From contig NZ_LR134472.1 in assembly GCF_900637905.1 (NCBI RefSeq), forward strand, positions 124,001-188,000: DNA of 64,000 bases, in the 5' to 3' direction. The stretch comes from Parvimonas micra. GTDB taxonomy: Bacteria > Bacillota > Clostridia > Tissierellales > Peptoniphilaceae. Every line of letters begins with the position of its first letter. The first letter of the stretch is position 1. The notes under the pieces were generated by a model, which made no database searches, was not told where the DNA came from, and was given only the letters and a program-made list of their open reading frames with translations. Below are positions 9,365 through 18,437 of the stretch, one piece after another. The translations under genes and the position numbers were made by a program.

Positions 9365-9413
9365 AAAAAAAGTAGTGTTCAGAAAAATTTTTATACTGAT
9401 ACACTACTTTTTT
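9365..9413 (-). terminator. Terminator after rmuC
   Basis: AGTAGTGT(A)TCAG pairs with CTGA ACACTACT and is flanked by A- and T-runs on both sides, so it could work in both directions. It lies six bases past the rmuC stop codon. Confidence 0.85.
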
Positions 9414-9418
9414 AAAAT

Positions 9419-10630
9419 TTATTCTTTAATTTTTAAAACTTCCTCAGCTTCTTCTTTCTCAAAGACATCAACATTTTTTATATTATCAAATCGTCTCGTA
9501 ATCTTTGTAGAAGTTGTAAAAATATCTTTTACATCTTTGCTTACCTTGTTTATATCTTTCTCCAGTGTTTCCCATCTTTTTGCATATCTTTCAAACTCAT
9601 CAGAAAGGGAATTTAACTCTTTCTGAATTTCAAGCGCATATTGAGATTGCTTTAAGTTTTGAGAAACGGCTTGTATTGTTGTAAGTATCGCCATCATTGT
9701 CGTTGGAGATGTAATCCAAACTCTTCTTGAATAAGCATACTCAACAGTTTTAGGCATATATGCATTAAGATATGCAAATATGGCTTCTGCAGGTAAAAAC
9801 AAAATAGCTTGATCTGTAGTCTCATTTTTTATTATATACTTGGAAGAAATATCGTCAATATGTTTTTTCAAGTTTTGTTCAAAATTCTTTTCGTTTTCCA
9901 ACTTATTTTCAGATATATCTTCAAAAATTCTTCTATAATTTTCCAATGGAAACTTACTATCAATGCAAATAGTTCCTACAGGTTCCGGTGCAAATATAAC
10001 TGCATCTGCCATCGTTCCATTAGAAAGTTTATATTGTTTTTGATAAATTTCACTGTTATTCCCAAAAGCGGAAGACAAAACCTGATACAGTTGTACTTCT
10101 CCAAAAATCCCACGAGTTTTTTTGTCAGTCAAAACATTATTTAGATTTTGAACATTATTTGATAAAAACTCCATCTTTTTTTGAGCTTCATCAAGTCTTC
10201 CTAAACTTTGCATAACATTACTAAATGTCTTTTTAGTGTCTTCAAAACTCTTTTCCAGTTTTACTTCAACGCTTTCATTTATTTTATCGAGTCTTCCCTC
10301 AACAACAACCGTAAGATTTAAAAAGTCTTTTTTTAACTCTGATTTTAACTTATCATTAAAATTAAAAATAGAATCAATATTTTCTTTTCCCGCTTTTAAA
10401 ATATTATCATTAGTAGAATTTTTAAACTCAAGCAACTGATTAGAAATTTTTTCGTTATTCCCATTTAATTTCTCATTTAATTTGTTAAATTCATCTGAAA
10501 AACCGAGTTTTAATTTCAAGATATCTTCGTCTTTTATAATTTCATCATTTGATTTTTTCAAAAGTTTTAAAATCAGAACAATCGCAAAAATAACTAATAA
10601 AATTAAAACTCCAGTTAATAAATAATTCAT
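9419..10630 (-). CDS. rmuC: DNA recombination protein RmuC family
   Basis: RmuC proteins limit inversions at short repeats and carry a nuclease-like fold; the exact reaction is not settled. The 403-residue product has an N-terminal membrane anchor (residues about 4-24), a long coiled coil (about 30-150) and the RmuC core with GIFGEVQLYQVL, VCIDSKFPLENY-like (CIDSKFPLENY), ILFLPAEAIFAYL and SRRVWITSPTTMMAIL. It follows the deacetylase gene by seven bases and is probably co-transcribed with it. Confidence 0.93.
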   Translation of the reverse strand: MNYLLTGVLILLVIFAIVLILKLLKKSNDEIIKDEDILKLKLGFSDEFNKLNEKLNGNNEKISNQLLEFKNSTNDNILKAGKENIDSIFNFNDKLKSELKKDFLNLTVVVEGRLDKINESVEVKLEKSFEDTKKTFSNVMQSLGRLDEAQKKMEFLSNNVQNLNNVLTDKKTRGIFGEVQLYQVLSSAFGNNSEIYQKQYKLSNGTMADAVIFAPEPVGTICIDSKFPLENYRRIFEDISENKLENEKNFEQNLKKHIDDISSKYIIKNETTDQAILFLPAEAIFAYLNAYMPKTVEYAYSRRVWITSPTTMMAILTTIQAVSQNLKQSQYALEIQKELNSLSDEFERYAKRWETLEKDINKVSKDVKDIFTTSTKITRRFDNIKNVDVFEKEEAEEVLKIKE

Positions 10631-10637
10631 AACTCAC

Positions 10638-11702
10638 CTATTTTAAAATACCAAATTCATATCCATTAGATTTAAAATAATCAATTATACTAGGCAAAGT
10701 TTCTAATGTCAAATTTTTCCCTTGAGAATCATGCATCAAAACGACTGCCACATTTTGTTGTTTCCAATAACTTAAAGATGTCTTAACATATTTTAGCATT
10801 TCTTCTTTATTTGTAGGTCTTACCTTAAGAGGTTCTGCATCTCCTGATAAGCTGTTCCAATCAATCCATTCAAGTCCTAAACTTTTTAGAGTTTCATCTC
10901 CGTTACCCGCATTTTCAAGTCCTTTCCAAGACATATGTCCACCAGGATATCTCCAAACTCTTGTATTAAATTTATCTCCTAAAAGTTCTTTTAATCTTAA
11001 CATAGTTTTTTCTGCTTCTTCTTTTATAGTAGCAGGATTTGGAACCCTCTTCGGATACAATTTATTATAATCATGAGAAAAACTATGGATAGCAATTCCA
11101 TGTCCTTCTTTTAATTGTCTTTCCAAATATGGTTTAGCTTGATCATTTAGAGTTTTACCAACAACGAAAAAAGTAGCAGGAACTTGTTTTTCCTTAAGTA
11201 TATCTAAAGCCTTGTCTGTAACTCCCGGAGTAACTCCATCATCAAAAGTTAAGAATACCATTTTCTTTCCTGTATATTCTTTTTTACTCATAATATAATC
11301 TCTAATCTCTGCAGTATCATAAGCGTATGAATCTGCAGACTTTATATGATTGCCAGATTCTGCAAAGTCTATACCGTTCGAATCTTTTTGCTCAGTTTCT
11401 TTTTCAGATTCACTTTGCTTTTCTTTTGAGTTATTATCTGAAGTTTCTTTTTGCTCGTTTTGATTATTTTTATTTTGTACTTGACTCTTATTTTGATAAA
11501 TAACATCTAATGCATACTTACCACCTAAAAAAATAAAAAGTGCCAAAAAAACTGCAGTTATTATAATAAAATTTTCTTTTCTTCTGTTTTTCTTTCTCTT
11601 CTTTCTCATTATTTTTATTTTTTCTTCATTATCTACCATTTTTTCTCTATTATCTAGATTTTTTTCTTTATCATCTAAATTTTTTTCTTCATTATTTATC
11701 AT
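10638..11702 (-). CDS. Membrane-anchored polysaccharide deacetylase (NodB/PgdA-like)
   Basis: Carbohydrate esterase family 4 enzymes remove acetyl groups from peptidoglycan or other N-acetylglucosamine polymers. Of the 354 residues, 1-44 are a charged cytoplasmic tail with three heptads of the type NLDNREK, 45-67 a membrane segment, and 70-130 a polar stalk. The NodB domain follows with LTFDDG (metal Asp154/Asp155), HSFSH (His206, His210) and RYPGGHMSW. All metal ligands are present, so it is likely active outside the cell, perhaps giving lysozyme resistance. The substrate is inferred from the family only. Confidence 0.92.
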   Translation of the reverse strand: MINNEEKNLDDKEKNLDNREKMVDNEEKIKIMRKKRKKNRRKENFIIITAVFLALFIFLGGKYALDVIYQNKSQVQNKNNQNEQKETSDNNSKEKQSESEKETEQKDSNGIDFAESGNHIKSADSYAYDTAEIRDYIMSKKEYTGKKMVFLTFDDGVTPGVTDKALDILKEKQVPATFFVVGKTLNDQAKPYLERQLKEGHGIAIHSFSHDYNKLYPKRVPNPATIKEEAEKTMLRLKELLGDKFNTRVWRYPGGHMSWKGLENAGNGDETLKSLGLEWIDWNSLSGDAEPLKVRPTNKEEMLKYVKTSLSYWKQQNVAVVLMHDSQGKNLTLETLPSIIDYFKSNGYEFGILK

Positions 11703-11813
11703 TAAAATTACCTCCTAATTTAAAATCAATGTTAATCTGCAAATTTATTTGATAAAATAATAATTTACCAAATAACAAGACTCCCTTATATAGTTAAAAT
11801 ATAAGCTCCGTTT

Positions 11814-11843
11814 ATTATAACATATTTATAAATATATTGTAAA
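11814..11843 (-). promoter_or_regulatory. Promoter of the deacetylase-rmuC operon
   Basis: TTTACA (11838-11843) and TATAAT (11814-11819) are 18 bases apart on the minus strand, about 110 bases before the deacetylase start. Confidence 0.7.
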
Positions 11844-11893
11844 CTCAATTATTGCTTATTTCAAGTATTTTTAAAATTTGTGTTCTCTTTGTA

Positions 11894-11923
11894 ATAACAA
11901 TATAAATAGATTTATGATATAAT
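11894..11923 (+). promoter_or_regulatory. Probable promoter of purB
   Basis: TATAAT at 11918-11923 is preceded by TG one base away (extended -10 element), with a weak ATAACA at 11894-11899, 18 bases upstream. Together with the divergent promoter on the other strand this accounts for the 11703-12018 gap. No purine riboswitch is visible in the roughly 90-base leader. Confidence 0.5.
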
Positions 11924-12018
11924 ATAGTTATACTTATACCTATCATTTTTTAATTTAAAAAGTCATTTATGTATAAATTATATTATGATAGTAAAAAATA
12001 TATTATCAAGGAGTTTTT

Positions 12019-13449
12019 ATGAAAGATATTTATTCAAATCCACTTACAAGTAGATATTCAAGTAAAGAGATGAGTTACATTTTTTCCGATGAATTTAAAT
12101 TTAAAACTTGGAGAAAATTATGGATAACTCTTGCAAAAGGAGAAAAAAGTTTAGGACTAAATATAACAGATGAGCAAATTAAAGAACTTGAAGCCTTTAA
12201 AGATGATATTAACTTTGATGTTGCATTAGAAAGAGAAAAAGTTGTAAAACATGATGTGATGAGTCATGTTTATGCTTATGGAGTTCAATGTCCTAATGCA
12301 AAGGGAATTATACATTTAGGTGCTACAAGTTGCTTTGTTGGAGATAATACTGAACTTATTGTTATGAAAGAGGCACTCTTAATTGTAAAGAAAAAAATTA
12401 TAAATGTTTTAAATTTATTAAAGAAAAATGCTCTAAAATATAAAAATCTTCCAACTTTAGCATATACACATTTTCAAGCTGCACAACCTACAACAGTTGG
12501 AAAAAGATTAACGCTCTATATGCAAGATTTAATTATAGATCTTGAAGAATTAAATTTCATATTGGAAAACTTAAAACTTCGTGGCGCAAAAGGAACAACC
12601 GGAAGTCAAGCATCATTTATGGAATTATTTAATAATGATGAAGAAAAAGTTAAAAAACTTGATAATTATATAGCTAAAGAGATGAACTTCAAAGGAGTTT
12701 ATGCAGTCACTGGACAAACTTATACAAGAAAAATTGACAGTAAGATTTTATTTTTACTATCAAATATAGCACAATCTGCACATAAATTTTCAAATGATTT
12801 AAGACTTTTACAACACCTTAAAGAAATTGAAGAACCTTTCGGAAAAAGTCAAATAGGTTCCTCTGCCATGCCTTATAAGAGAAATCCTATGAAATCAGAA
12901 AGAATTGGAGCCTTATCAAATTTTGTAATTTCAAATGTTATAAATCCTTCAATAACTTTTGCTACTCAATGGTTCGAGAGAACTTTAGATGACAGTGCAA
13001 ACAAAAGACTTTCAATATCTCAAGGATTTTTAGCAGTAGATGGAATATTAGAGCTATATGCAAATGTCGTTGATGGAATGGTAGTTTATGAAAAAGTAAT
13101 TGAAAAACATCTAATGGCTGAATTACCTTTTATGGCTAGCGAAAACATAATGATGAATCAAGTAAAAAAAGGCGGAGATAGACAGGAACTTCACGAAAGA
13201 ATTAGGGAACTTTCACAAATTGCAGGAAAAAATGTAAAAGAAAAAGGTCTAGAAAATAATCTATTGGAATTAATTGAAAAAGATGATTTCTTTGATATAA
13301 GCAAAGATGAACTAAATGAAGTTCTTAATCCAATGAAATATATAGGAAGATGTCCTTCTCAAGTTGATGAATTTATAGAAAATGAAGTTAATCCTATTTT
13401 AGAAGAAAATATAAATATGATTGAAAATATAAAAGAAGTAGAAGTTTAA
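12019..13449 (+). CDS. purB: Adenylosuccinate lyase
   Basis: PurB cleaves adenylosuccinate to AMP and fumarate, and SAICAR to AICAR, in purine synthesis. The 476-residue protein belongs to the fumarase/aspartase superfamily. Visible landmarks are HDVMSHVYAY (78-87), the THFQAAQPTT catalytic segment with His151, and the superfamily signature SSAMPYKRNP at 281-290, whose serine is the catalytic base. It is a single-gene plus-strand unit with AAGGAG before the ATG and a terminator right after the stop. Its pathway partner purA lies at 48779-50062. Confidence 0.97.
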   Translation: MKDIYSNPLTSRYSSKEMSYIFSDEFKFKTWRKLWITLAKGEKSLGLNITDEQIKELEAFKDDINFDVALEREKVVKHDVMSHVYAYGVQCPNAKGIIHLGATSCFVGDNTELIVMKEALLIVKKKIINVLNLLKKNALKYKNLPTLAYTHFQAAQPTTVGKRLTLYMQDLIIDLEELNFILENLKLRGAKGTTGSQASFMELFNNDEEKVKKLDNYIAKEMNFKGVYAVTGQTYTRKIDSKILFLLSNIAQSAHKFSNDLRLLQHLKEIEEPFGKSQIGSSAMPYKRNPMKSERIGALSNFVISNVINPSITFATQWFERTLDDSANKRLSISQGFLAVDGILELYANVVDGMVVYEKVIEKHLMAELPFMASENIMMNQVKKGGDRQELHERIRELSQIAGKNVKEKGLENNLLELIEKDDFFDISKDELNEVLNPMKYIGRCPSQVDEFIENEVNPILEENINMIENIKEVEV

Positions 13450-13475
13450 AAAACGCTCCAGACGGAGCGTTTTTT
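13449..13475. terminator. Bidirectional terminator between purB and the M3 peptidase gene
   Basis: ACGCTCC (13453-13459) and GGAGCGT (13464-13470) form a stem with a four-base loop, flanked by A- and T-runs, between two convergent genes. Confidence 0.92.
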
Positions 13476-13489
13476 AGTTAACATTTTTC

Positions 13490-15202
13490 TTAAAATTTAC
13501 TTGCATCAACAGAATTTAGATATTCTTCTATTGGTTCAACTGCTTTTTTTATAGTTCCATATATAAATGGATTTTCTAATTTTGCAACTTCAAGAAGTTG
13601 TAAGAAAGGTTTTGTTCCCCCTGTTTTACATAATCTTAAATAATCTGCAAAAGCAGTTTTATGATCTTTTCTATCTTTATTCCAGAATTGGAAAGCACAT
13701 ACTTGAGCCAAAGTATAATCTATATAATAGAAAGGCATTTGATAAATATGTCTTTGTCTAAACCAAAATCCACCCTCTTCAAGAACCTTTATTCCGTCAT
13801 AATCTCTATGTGGCAAGTATTTCTTTTCCAATTCTCTATATTTTTCACGCCTTTCTTTTGGAGAAAGTTCCGGATTTTCATATACAACATGTTGAAATTC
13901 ATCAACTAATGCTCCATAAGGTAAAAACATCAAACAATGAGTTATATGTTTATATCTAAATTTATCAGCTTCTTCTTCAAAGAATAAATCCATCCAAGGC
14001 CAAGTGAAAAATTCCATACTCATTGAATGAATTTCTGCTGATTCCATTCCTGGCCAAGTATATTCAGGAATATAATCTCTTGATGAGAAAACTTGAAAAG
14101 CATGACCCGCTTCATGAGTTAAAACCTCAACATCATGAGTTGTTCCATTAAAATTGGCAAATATAAAAGGGCTTCTCCAATTTCTTAAGTAGGTACAGTA
14201 TCCACCTGCAGCTTTTGTACTCTTAGCATCCAAGTCAAATAAATCTTTTGTTTTCATAAAGTTAAAAAATTCTTTTGTTTCAGGAGATAACTCACTATAC
14301 ATCTTTTCAGCTCTTTCAAGCATCCAGTCTTTTTCTCCATGAGGTGCAGGGTTCCCTGATTTAAAGAAAATAGGTTCATCATAGAAAGTAAGTTTATCTA
14401 AACCAATCCTCTTTCTTTGCTCTTCTCTTAACTTATTACAAATAGGAACGATAGTTTCTACAATTTGTTTTCTATAAGATTCAACATCTTTTGCATTGTA
14501 GTCAACTCTCCCCATTTTTTTATAACCAAGCTCAATAAAGTTTTCATAACCTAACTTTTTAGCCATTCTATCTCTTATCTTAACAACCTTATCATAAATT
14601 TCATCTAATTTTTCAGTTTGTTCTTCATAAACTTCTGAAATAAGATTTGTAGCTTTTCTTCTGATATCTGCATCTGAATCTTGAGAGTATTTAGCAAGCT
14701 GAGTAAGATTTAATTGTTCCCCATTCCATTCTTTTGAACAAGAAGATAAAAGTTTTTGATATTCCATAACAACCTTTGCTTCTTCAACTAAATCATCCAT
14801 AATTGAAGGATTAAAAGTCAATAAATAATTTTCATATTTTTGGAATAAATAAACTCCAAACTTTTCTTCAAGCTCTTTTCTAAATTTACTGTTTACAAAT
14901 TCTCTAATATATTCAACTAAAACTTCTTCAATTTTCGGAGAATTTTCTTGAATAAATTGCATTTCTTTATCATAAAATTCATCTTTAGTATCTATTGAAT
15001 TTTTTACATGAGCCAAAGCAACCATACTGTCAGCATTTGAATTTAATTCATCAAGTTCATTGTAAGTTTCAATAGCTTCTTCAACCGTTTTAGCATTTAC
15101 AAGTCTTTGAGTCAAAGCTCTAATATCAGTTCTAAGTTTTTCAAAATCTGGACGAATATATTTATAGTCTCCAAACTTTAAATCTAAATTTTCTTTAGTC
15201 AT
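13490..15202 (-). CDS. M3-family oligoendopeptidase (PepF-like)
   Basis: Metalloendopeptidases of family M3 degrade short peptides in the cytoplasm. The 570-residue protein has the zinc site HEAGHAF near residue 362, followed by the downstream glutamate region ESAEIHSMSMEFFTWPWM. No signal peptide is visible. The length and the WPWMDLFF pattern fit the shorter M3 oligoendopeptidase branch rather than classical 600-residue PepF. AGGAGGT precedes the ATG. It ends against purB at a shared terminator. Together with PepC next door it suggests peptide-based nutrition. Confidence 0.93.
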   Translation of the reverse strand: MTKENLDLKFGDYKYIRPDFEKLRTDIRALTQRLVNAKTVEEAIETYNELDELNSNADSMVALAHVKNSIDTKDEFYDKEMQFIQENSPKIEEVLVEYIREFVNSKFRKELEEKFGVYLFQKYENYLLTFNPSIMDDLVEEAKVVMEYQKLLSSCSKEWNGEQLNLTQLAKYSQDSDADIRRKATNLISEVYEEQTEKLDEIYDKVVKIRDRMAKKLGYENFIELGYKKMGRVDYNAKDVESYRKQIVETIVPICNKLREEQRKRIGLDKLTFYDEPIFFKSGNPAPHGEKDWMLERAEKMYSELSPETKEFFNFMKTKDLFDLDAKSTKAAGGYCTYLRNWRSPFIFANFNGTTHDVEVLTHEAGHAFQVFSSRDYIPEYTWPGMESAEIHSMSMEFFTWPWMDLFFEEEADKFRYKHITHCLMFLPYGALVDEFQHVVYENPELSPKERREKYRELEKKYLPHRDYDGIKVLEEGGFWFRQRHIYQMPFYYIDYTLAQVCAFQFWNKDRKDHKTAFADYLRLCKTGGTKPFLQLLEVAKLENPFIYGTIKKAVEPIEEYLNSVDASKF

Positions 15203-15285
15203 AACTACCTCCTATTTAATTAAAATACAAGACTATTTTAACATAATTTAATGATAAAAAATAGCCTTATAAAGATTTAAAAATT

Positions 15286-15319
15286 CAAAAAAGGAATTAC
15301 CGCAGTAATCCCTTTTAAA
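15286..15319 (-). terminator. Terminator after pepC
   Basis: On the minus strand AAAAGGGATTAC and GTAATTCCTTTTTT form a stem with a TGCG loop just after the pepC stop. The A/T flanks make it usable in both directions. Confidence 0.88.
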
Positions 15320-15321
15320 AT

Positions 15322-16653
15322 TTATCTTTTTAGCATCATTGCATATGGTTCCCAAGGTTCAATCTTTATAGATTCTTCTTCTAAACCTTTTAACCATTTT
15401 TCATCAACGAATTTTTTATCTACTATTGCTGAAATGTTTTCATTTGTAAACCAAGAGTCGCTCATTGAGAATATTCCCTTTTCTCCAACTTCATCTCCCC
15501 AAGAATTTTCAACTTGCCACTTAATTGGATTTCCATTTTCATCCAAATCAACTCCTACAAATGTCATAGCATGAGTTAAATCTGTATATCTATAGTCAAT
15601 TCTGTCGGCTTTAGAAAATTCTCCAAGTTCTGTTAAAGTTTCATCATAATTAAATAAATCTTTATCCATTATACCTAATTTTCTATCACAATTCTTCATA
15701 ACATCACAAGCAAACCACACAGCTTCTCCAGCTTTTATAGATGCGATTATAGCTTTTTTAATGTCTTCTTGAGGAACATTTAAAGAAGCAACAGGATTTC
15801 CTTCTCTAACAGATTTAAAATATTTTAATTCTATTCTTTTACCAAATGGATACTTGCCCCTTGGATCTTCAATTAAATCAACTTTATTTTCAAAATAATT
15901 TCCAACATATTCTTCATAGAATTTTTTTGGAGTTAAATTTGTAATCTTTTGGAATTTATCGTCTTTATCTGTATATTCAAAATCAAAAGTTTCTGGTAAT
16001 TTTCCTAAAACTTTTGTACAAATATTATAAACTTCATAAAGAGTTTCTTCTTTTAATTTCTTTAATTCTTGAACTGAAGCTCCATTTGAATGTGCTTTTC
16101 TCATATTCATTGCAGTTCTCTTTAGTCTTACATTGATTTGTTCAACAAAAGCACCAGAATCAGATGAACTGAAAGTTTCCGGCATAACTGATTTAGGAAC
16201 AATACCATGTTTTGAAATTAAATCATCAAAACATTCAAAAAAGTTCCCATCATCAGCTCCTAAATCTAACAAACTATCCATAAGCCTTGATCCTAATGGC
16301 TCATCTATATGTTCAATCATAAGTTCTAAGAAATTATTTGATTTTTCCATTTTATCCATAAAGAAAAGATAAACTTGTGAAAATTCAAAAGTTTTTAAAT
16401 TAAGTCTTTCCATAACTTTTAATCTCAAAACATTAAGCCCTGAAAACATCCAACAACGTCCTGATTTCTTTTGATTTGTAATTTCAGCTTTCTTTACGCT
16501 GTCTGAAAACTTAAAATTATGAAATCTTAAAGCATCATTATTAATTGAACTATCTTGAATACCATTTTTTGCAATTGCATTTGAAATTACTTTGCTTGAT
16601 AAATCGCTTTCAAAACGTTCTTTAAAATTTTTCATCATTTCATTTGTTACCAT
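15322..16653 (-). CDS. pepC: Aminopeptidase C (bleomycin hydrolase family, C1B)
   Basis: PepC is a cytoplasmic papain-fold aminopeptidase, usually a hexamer. The 443-residue product shows the full catalytic set: Cys67 in KSGRCWMFSG, the His in LTHAMTFVGV near residue 363 and the Asn in WQVENSWGDE near residue 383. The length matches the family (about 440-450). GGAGGG lies before the ATG. The gene stands alone between two gaps; the 16654-16880 gap shows nothing beyond AT-rich DNA. Confidence 0.96.
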   Translation of the reverse strand: MVTNEMMKNFKERFESDLSSKVISNAIAKNGIQDSSINNDALRFHNFKFSDSVKKAEITNQKKSGRCWMFSGLNVLRLKVMERLNLKTFEFSQVYLFFMDKMEKSNNFLELMIEHIDEPLGSRLMDSLLDLGADDGNFFECFDDLISKHGIVPKSVMPETFSSSDSGAFVEQINVRLKRTAMNMRKAHSNGASVQELKKLKEETLYEVYNICTKVLGKLPETFDFEYTDKDDKFQKITNLTPKKFYEEYVGNYFENKVDLIEDPRGKYPFGKRIELKYFKSVREGNPVASLNVPQEDIKKAIIASIKAGEAVWFACDVMKNCDRKLGIMDKDLFNYDETLTELGEFSKADRIDYRYTDLTHAMTFVGVDLDENGNPIKWQVENSWGDEVGEKGIFSMSDSWFTNENISAIVDKKFVDEKWLKGLEEESIKIEPWEPYAMMLKR

Positions 16654-16880
16654 AATTTATTCCCTCCATTTTTTTATTTTCAACATACTCATAATAGCAC
16701 AACAAAAAAAATATTTCAATAGATTTTTAGATATAATTGATATTTTTTATCAATTTTATTTTTAAAAATTATTTTTTCACCATATAATTCTATCCAACAT
16801 AATAGATAAACCCTAATGAAATAAAATATACTTTATTAATTAAGATTTAGTTAATTTCAATATTTATTTTTTAATAGCAA

Positions 16881-17654
16881 CTAATTAGCTGATACATATT
16901 TCTTCAAGCCTTTTTTCCAAAGAAATATCGCAAAAATAGTTCCCAATAAATCGAATAAGAATATATATAATATACTTAAAACAGAAGCTTCCCCTTTAAC
17001 TATAAGTACAGGTAGATTAATTGACAGCAAAATAGGAACTATATAAATTAATGCAAACTGTATTGATTTTGGATAAATAGACTTAGGTCTGCTTGAAAAA
17101 TCAATTAGGTATTCCGGTATTCCCATTATGGCACTTGAATGTTCTTTCCAAAATGAAATAGTTATTACAATCTGATTTAACAAAAATACTAAGTATATTG
17201 ATAAAAAAATAGAAATAATAAATTCAATTATTAAAACTAAGTTTAAACTATATTTTGTCAACATAAAGATTTGAAAACACAAAGCTATAAATAGATTAAT
17301 CAAACTCGGAAAATCCACCCTGTAAAATGAGTAAAACAAAAAAGAATTTACAGGTCTAATCAAAATATAATCCAACTCTCCACCTAAAATAAATTCATAT
17401 AAATTTTCATGAGCAACGGTGAATAAAAACTGATAACCATAACTTATTACAGAAGCTACTGATATCAAAAGTAAATAGTCATTTTTTGCCCAACCATATA
17501 TCGTTTCAGTATAATCAAAATAAATTACCCCTGCAATAAACTCAGCTAGAAAAAATATCAAACCGAAAACTATTGTTACAATTGCAGTAGTTCTGTAAAT
17601 TAAAAACTCTTGAAAACTATGTGATAAAAATTTTTTATACAATCTAAAATTCAT
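16881..17654 (-). CDS. ABC-2 type transporter permease (second permease of exporter 1)
   Basis: A 257-residue integral membrane protein with about six hydrophobic segments and no soluble domain. It resembles the ABC-2 permeases of the uncharacterised COG3694/COG4587 type. It lies two bases after the first permease and pairs with the ATPase at 18438-19397. The substrate cannot be told from sequence. It is clearly similar to the protein at 62351-63127: both carry FWxExxSxxxxxxP-like cores and end IFLWKKGLKKY or KFIWKKGIKKY. Confidence 0.85.
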   Translation of the reverse strand: MNFRLYKKFLSHSFQEFLIYRTTAIVTIVFGLIFFLAEFIAGVIYFDYTETIYGWAKNDYLLLISVASVISYGYQFLFTVAHENLYEFILGGELDYILIRPVNSFLFYSFYRVDFPSLINLFIALCFQIFMLTKYSLNLVLIIEFIISIFLSIYLVFLLNQIVITISFWKEHSSAIMGIPEYLIDFSSRPKSIYPKSIQFALIYIVPILLSINLPVLIVKGEASVLSILYIFLFDLLGTIFAIFLWKKGLKKYVSAN

Positions 17655-17656
17655 AT

Positions 17657-18436
17657 TTACGCTCCCATTCCCTCATATCTCTTCAGTCCAAAATAATAAG
17701 TAATTTTATAAAGAACAAAAAACAGAATAAGCCAAGAAAAAGAAAGAATTATATAAAAAATTAATTCTTCAATTGTTAATTTTCCTTGCATAGCTCTTGT
17801 AAAATTAAATCCTACTATTGCAAATGGATTTTTATCAACTATTTTGTAAATTTTATTTCCAAACAAGTTCAAAGGAAAAAGCAGTCCTCCAAGCAGTAAG
17901 TAAATCGAATTTATTAAAGGTCTTAATGTCCACATATTTATCAAATAAAATCCAAGATTTCCTACAAGAGAAACTAGCATAAAAAACATACAAAAATTTA
18001 TTATAAACAACAAAAATACTAGAAAAAAATATCCTATATTTGCATTAACGAAAAAAGCTAAAATGAACATAAATACATAACCAATAATAAATATAAACTT
18101 TTTTCCTAAAAATCCAAAAAAAGAATTCACTAATATAGAATATGGTCTAACCAACATAGAAGTAAGTTTTCCGGTCCTAACAAGATGACCCATATTAACT
18201 ACACTTTCACTTGAAAATAAAATCATCCCAATATTTGAAATAATTATATAATAAATCATTTGAGTTTTAGTAAAACCCCCAATGGTTTCAACTGAAGTGC
18301 TTTCAAAAATACCATTCCAAGTAAATATAGAAATTACAATACCTAGTAAATTAACAAATATATTGGAAATAAAGTTAAACTTATAGCTTAATTGTATATT
18401 CAGCTGATTAAAAAAAGTTGGTAAATATTTACTCAT
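17657..18436 (-). CDS. ABC-2 type transporter permease (first permease of exporter 1)
   Basis: A 259-residue membrane protein with about six membrane segments. The frame is open 12 codons further upstream, but AAAGGAGGATTAAA places the start at the ATG 18434-18436. The LVRTGKLTSMLVRPYSIL segment between the early membrane helices is a recurrent feature of this permease family. It starts right at the end of the ATPase gene and precedes the second permease, so the three genes form one operon. Confidence 0.85.
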   Translation of the reverse strand: MSKYLPTFFNQLNIQLSYKFNFISNIFVNLLGIVISIFTWNGIFESTSVETIGGFTKTQMIYYIIISNIGMILFSSESVVNMGHLVRTGKLTSMLVRPYSILVNSFFGFLGKKFIFIIGYVFMFILAFFVNANIGYFFLVFLLFIINFCMFFMLVSLVGNLGFYLINMWTLRPLINSIYLLLGGLLFPLNLFGNKIYKIVDKNPFAIVGFNFTRAMQGKLTIEELIFYIILSFSWLILFFVLYKITYYFGLKRYEGMGA

Positions 18437-18437
18437 T

